A DNA stretch of 64,000 nucleotides from an uncultured Pelagibacteraceae bacterium (GTDB lineage Bacteria; Pseudomonadota; Alphaproteobacteria; Pelagibacterales; Pelagibacteraceae). Every line of letters begins with the position of its first letter. Within the stretch, counting starts at the first letter, position 1. The notes under the pieces were generated by a model. It did no database searches, had not been told where the DNA came from, and saw only the letters and a list, made by a program, of their open reading frames with translations. Made by a program: the position numbers and the translations under genes. Location of the stretch: NCBI GenBank assembly GCA_902597895.1, contig CACJZM010000001.1, positions 305,214 to 369,213 on the forward strand, read 5' to 3'. Positions 60,229 to 64,000 of the stretch are shown piece after piece.

Positions 60229-61392
60229 ATGCTCACCTCTAGAATTAAATTTACTAATTTTCAAATAATTAAAAAAAATAAAATATCTTTATCAAGAAGT
60301 TTTTTTCAACCAAACAATCTATTATTGAAATTTCCTATATTAAAAACTCTTTCTTCAAATTATAAATATAGTTTTAATAAAAAAATTATAAAAAGATTAA
60401 ATCGATATTCAACTTTTAGATTAATTGGAATGGGTGGCTCTACCTTAGGGGCGGAGGCTATTTATCAATTTTTGCAGAATAAAACAAAAAAAAAGTTTAT
60501 TTTTATTAATAACTTAAAACCAATTTTAAGTAAAAATGAAAAAAATAAAAAAGCTTGCAATATAATTATTTCAAAATCAGGAAATACTCTTGAAACAATA
60601 TCAAATTCCAGTTTACTAATAAATAAAAATAAAAATGTATTTATAACTGAGAATAAAAGCAGTAACCTTTTCAAATTGGCAAATGAATTAAAATCAGAAG
60701 TAATAGAACATAAAAATTATGTAGGTGGTAGATATTCTGTTTTATCAGAGGTAGGAATGTTGCCTGCTGAATTAATGGGTTTCAAAGAAAAAAAATTTAA
60801 AAGATTTAACAAACTTGTTAAAAGTAAAAATTTTGTCAGCAATTTAATCACAAATGTTAATTCAATACTGACTTTAGTAAAACAAAAAAAATTTAACTCT
60901 ATTATATTAAATTATGATGAAAATTCAGATAATTTATTTAAATGGTATCAACAATTAGTAGCCGAAAGTCTTGGAAAAAAATCGAAAGGTATTCTTCCAA
61001 TTATTTCAACGATGCCAAAGGATAATCATAGTCTAATGCAATTATATCTAGATGGACCAAAAAATAATTTTTATACTTTTTTTAGCGTTAACGAAAAAAA
61101 AACTGAAACATTTAAATTAAATAAAACTTTAAATGCATTAAAATATTTAAATAATAAATCTTTTACTGAGATAATTAGAGCACAAAAAAAAGCCACAGAA
61201 ATAGTATTTAAAAAAGAAAAATTACCCTTTAGAAGTTTTGAAATTAAGGATAGAAGTGAAGAAACACTAGGTGAATTGTTCAGTTTTTTTATTTTAGAGA
61301 CAATATTATTAGGTACAGCGCTTAAAGTGAATCCTTTTGATCAACCATCTGTTGAACTTATCAAAAAAGAGACAAAAAAAATTTTATCTTAG
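60229..61392 (+). CDS. pgi: Glucose-6-phosphate isomerase (short form)
   Basis: IGMGGSTLGAEAIYQFL, ISKSGNTLETISNSSLL, YVGGRYSVLSEVGMLPAEL; ends NPFDQPSVELIKKETKKIL. Confidence 0.85.
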   Translation: MLTSRIKFTNFQIIKKNKISLSRSFFQPNNLLLKFPILKTLSSNYKYSFNKKIIKRLNRYSTFRLIGMGGSTLGAEAIYQFLQNKTKKKFIFINNLKPILSKNEKNKKACNIIISKSGNTLETISNSSLLINKNKNVFITENKSSNLFKLANELKSEVIEHKNYVGGRYSVLSEVGMLPAELMGFKEKKFKRFNKLVKSKNFVSNLITNVNSILTLVKQKKFNSIILNYDENSDNLFKWYQQLVAESLGKKSKGILPIISTMPKDNHSLMQLYLDGPKNNFYTFFSVNEKKTETFKLNKTLNALKYLNNKSFTEIIRAQKKATEIVFKKEKLPFRSFEIKDRSEETLGELFSFFILETILLGTALKVNPFDQPSVELIKKETKKILS

Positions 61393-61947
61393 CTTTATTA
61401 AATATATTTTGGAAATACCGTAGGTTCTATTTTCTACTATTTTTAATTTATCACTGAAATGATCTTTAGTTTTTTTATTTCTATGTAAAATAACCAATCC
61501 TTTTTTTTTAATGATTTTATTCATAATAATATTTTCTAAAATAAAATCTATACGCCCTTCTTTATAAGGAGGATCTAAAAAAATTAAATCAAATTGTTTG
61601 TTAATATTTTGAAAAAAATTATTATTAAAAATGTCCTCTTCAATGATTTCATAATTTTTATCAATTTTAAAAGTTTTAATGTTATTTTTTAGTATTTTTA
61701 CAACCGATCCATAATTTTCAACAAATGTAACAAAATTTGCCTTTCTTGATAAACACTCCAACCCAAAGGATCCAGAACCTGCAAAAAGATCTAATACATT
61801 TGATTTTTCCAATTCTATTTTTGAAAATTTTGAATGGATAATTAGATTAAAAATCGATTCTTTTGTTAGATCTTTCAAAGGTCTAGTATTTTTATCTGTG
61901 GGTAATAAAATTTTTTTACCTTTATATAATCCTGAAATAATTCTCAT
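61384..61947 (-). CDS. rsmD: 16S rRNA (guanine966-N2)-methyltransferase
   Basis: MRIISGLYKGKKILLP, VLDLFAGSGSFGLECLSR, LIFLDPPYKEG. Confidence 0.93.
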   Translation of the reverse strand: MRIISGLYKGKKILLPTDKNTRPLKDLTKESIFNLIIHSKFSKIELEKSNVLDLFAGSGSFGLECLSRKANFVTFVENYGSVVKILKNNIKTFKIDKNYEIIEEDIFNNNFFQNINKQFDLIFLDPPYKEGRIDFILENIIMNKIIKKKGLVILHRNKKTKDHFSDKLKIVENRTYGISKIYLIKLR

Positions 61948-63209
61948 TTATCAATCACTTGATAACCAATATCCCTTCTATAATATTTATTTTCCCAATC
62001 TAAATTATCTAAAATTTTCAATGCTTGTGACCTAGCTACTTTTAGATTTTTATTTAAAACTGTTGAGTTTAAAACTCTTCCACCACTTGAAAAATATTTG
62101 TTATTTTTTTTAATAGTTGATGCATGAAATAACTGTTTTTTTTTATTTAATTTTATTTTTTTTATATTTTTAATTTCTTTAAATTTTTTATAATTCCCTG
62201 GATATCCTTTACTCGCAGCTACAATTGTAATAGCTTTTTCATTAGTCCATGTAATTTTTTTTCTTTTTAACTTTTTGTAGATTGATGCTTCAATTAAATC
62301 TAATAAATCGTTTTTTAATCTCATCATTATTATTTGGCATTCCGGATCTCCAAAACGAATATTATACTCTATGAGTTTTGGGTTAGAATTTTCAATCATC
62401 AATCCTGCATATAAAATTCCTTTATAGGGACAACCTTTTTTGCTGAGACCCCTCAATGTTGGTTCAATAATTTTTTTTTTAATTTTATTTTCAACATCCC
62501 TTGTGATTAATTTTGATGGAGAATATGCACCCATTCCTCCAGTATTAGGACCAGTATCTTTTTCTCCTATTCTTTTATGATCTTGAGCTGTGCCTATAGG
62601 AAAATAATTTTTACCATCAGTTATAACAAAGTAACTTGCTTCTTTTCCTGATAGAAATTCTTCGACTATTACTTTTTTAGAGGATTTAAACTTTCCTCTT
62701 AATATTTCTTTTATATCTCTAATTGCTTTCTCTTTTGATTTACAAATTGTAACACCTTTACCAGCAGCTAATCCGTCTGATTTAACTACAATAGGTAATT
62801 TAAAATTTTTAAGAATATTTTGTATATTATTTGAACTTTTTATCTCTTTTGATCTTGCTGTAGGAATATCAAAATCTCTGCACAATTTTTTCATAAATGC
62901 TTTTGAACCTTCAAGCCTTGAAGCCTTTTTACTTGGACCGAATACCTTTATTTTTTTCTTTTCAAAAAAATCAACGATTCCGTTAACCAAAGGTTCTTCA
63001 GGTCCAATTATTAATAGATCAATATTTTTTTTTATAACTATTTTATATAATTCGTTAAAATCGTTGTAGTTGACATTTAAATTTTCGGATATTTCAGCTG
63101 TACCAGCGTTACCTGGTATACAATATAAATTATTTATTTTTTTTGATTTTCTCAATTTAAAGCAGATAGAGTGTTCTCGACCTCCGCTTCCAATTATTCC
63201 AATATTCAT
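61944..63209 (-). CDS. purD: Phosphoribosylamine-glycine ligase
   Basis: MNIGIIGSGGREHSICFKL, IIGPEEPLVNGIVDFF, DHKRIGEKDTGPNTGGMGAYSPS, EYNIRFGDPECQ. Confidence 0.96.
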   Translation of the reverse strand: MNIGIIGSGGREHSICFKLRKSKKINNLYCIPGNAGTAEISENLNVNYNDFNELYKIVIKKNIDLLIIGPEEPLVNGIVDFFEKKKIKVFGPSKKASRLEGSKAFMKKLCRDFDIPTARSKEIKSSNNIQNILKNFKLPIVVKSDGLAAGKGVTICKSKEKAIRDIKEILRGKFKSSKKVIVEEFLSGKEASYFVITDGKNYFPIGTAQDHKRIGEKDTGPNTGGMGAYSPSKLITRDVENKIKKKIIEPTLRGLSKKGCPYKGILYAGLMIENSNPKLIEYNIRFGDPECQIIMMRLKNDLLDLIEASIYKKLKRKKITWTNEKAITIVAASKGYPGNYKKFKEIKNIKKIKLNKKKQLFHASTIKKNNKYFSSGGRVLNSTVLNKNLKVARSQALKILDNLDWENKYYRRDIGYQVIDK

Positions 63210-63230
63210 GTAATAGTTTATAAACTAAAA

Positions 63231-63419
63231 ATGTTAAAAAAATTAGCAAAATTAAAATATCTTCCAAATAATTTTAAGATAGTTGAGGATGGTGATCATG
63301 TGCTATGTGCGATATCAGGAAAAAAAATTAGTTTAGAAAACCTTACATATTGGAATGTTGAGCTACAAGAGGCATATTATTCATTTATTGAGGCTAATTC
63401 GAAAAGAGATAAAAATTAA
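63231..63419 (+). CDS. DUF2093 family protein
   Basis: LKYLPNNFKIVEDGDHVLCAISGKKISLENLTYWNVELQEAYYSFIEA; start set at MLKKLAK. Confidence 0.82.
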   Translation: MLKKLAKLKYLPNNFKIVEDGDHVLCAISGKKISLENLTYWNVELQEAYYSFIEANSKRDKN

Positions 63420-63420
63420 T

Positions 63421-64000
63421 TTATTTCCACCTATCGTGGGACCAAATCCACTGACTTGGGTTTTTTAATATAAATTTTTCAAGCACTTTATTTAATTCAG
63501 AAGTTATATCCAAAATAGATTTATCTTTATTAAATTTTAGTGGTTCATAAAAATACATATCAAAATATATATTGTTTTTTCTTTCAACATAAACTGGAAC
63601 CACATCGCAATTGTATTTTTTTACCAATTGAGCAGGTATAGTTGTAGTTAAACAATTTCTTCCAAATAATTTTGCAGAGACCCCTTCACTAACTCTCTGG
63701 TCAATCATAAGAGCAATTGAATGTCCTTTTTTAATCTCCTCTAAAATTTTTCTAGTTCCAGATCTTCCTTTTTTAATTTGATTTTTACAAATATATTCTT
63801 TTCTAATTGTCTCCATAGTTCCATTTAAAAAAAAATTATTTAACGGTCTATATATCGCTGCAACTTTTACTCCATAGTTTTCTATTTGCATTGCCATTAA
63901 TTCAAAGTTATTGAAATGACCTGAAATAAATACAACAGGTTTTTTTTCTTTAATAATCTTATCTAAATTATTTAAACCATTAATTTTAATATGGTCATTT
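63421..64000 (-). CDS. lpxL: Lipid A biosynthesis (lauroyl) acyltransferase, N terminus beyond window edge
   Basis: Frame open to window end; upstream residues read FISGHFNNFELMAMQIENYG; ALMIDQRVSEGVSAKLFGRNCLTTTIPAQL; ends PSQWIWSHDRWK. Confidence 0.85.
   Translation of the reverse strand, partial: NDHIKINGLNNLDKIIKEKKPVVFISGHFNNFELMAMQIENYGVKVAAIYRPLNNFFLNGTMETIRKEYICKNQIKKGRSGTRKILEEIKKGHSIALMIDQRVSEGVSAKLFGRNCLTTTIPAQLVKKYNCDVVPVYVERKNNIYFDMYFYEPLKFNKDKSILDITSELNKVLEKFILKNPSQWIWSHDRWK

Overview
The window looks like an AT-rich, streamlined alphaproteobacterial chromosome segment. Gene content and style resemble SAR11/Pelagibacterales; this is an inference, no search was run. It is almost wholly coding: about 57 genes, very short intergenic gaps, and many end-to-end convergent genes. 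I found no tRNA, rRNA, CRISPR array, transposase, integrase or phage genes. Recognisable blocks: hisC-like/tyrA; NlpC/P60-AmpG-TrkH; lysK-pyrD-rpmB-yhhQ; a polyamine operon (PLP decarboxylase, deoxyhypusine-synthase-like, aguB, aguA); regA/prrA-type regulator; bioY; polA; chvI-chvG-ahcY; tsaE-amgK-murU; an RND efflux pair; AzgA/PRTase; hsp20; oligopeptidase B; a small sugar/surface cluster; cfa; a ScfR/RamB-type regulator divergent from a small ORF and aceA; tldD-pmbA; groESL; ribF-ileS-lspA-pgi; rsmD-purD-DUF2093-lpxL-like. The most interesting signals are in the few non-coding gaps. (1) The polyamine operon leader has a 13-codon uORF whose stop codon lies inside the 5' arm of a perfect terminator hairpin plus T9, in an attenuator-like arrangement. 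(2) hsp20 has a ROSE-like RNA-thermometer leader. (3) Clustered TTTGTAAA operator repeats lie between the ScfR-type regulator and a 53-aa ORF/aceA. (4) rpmB has a near-leaderless promoter arrangement. (5) Convergent genes repeatedly share palindromic 4-bp stop codons.
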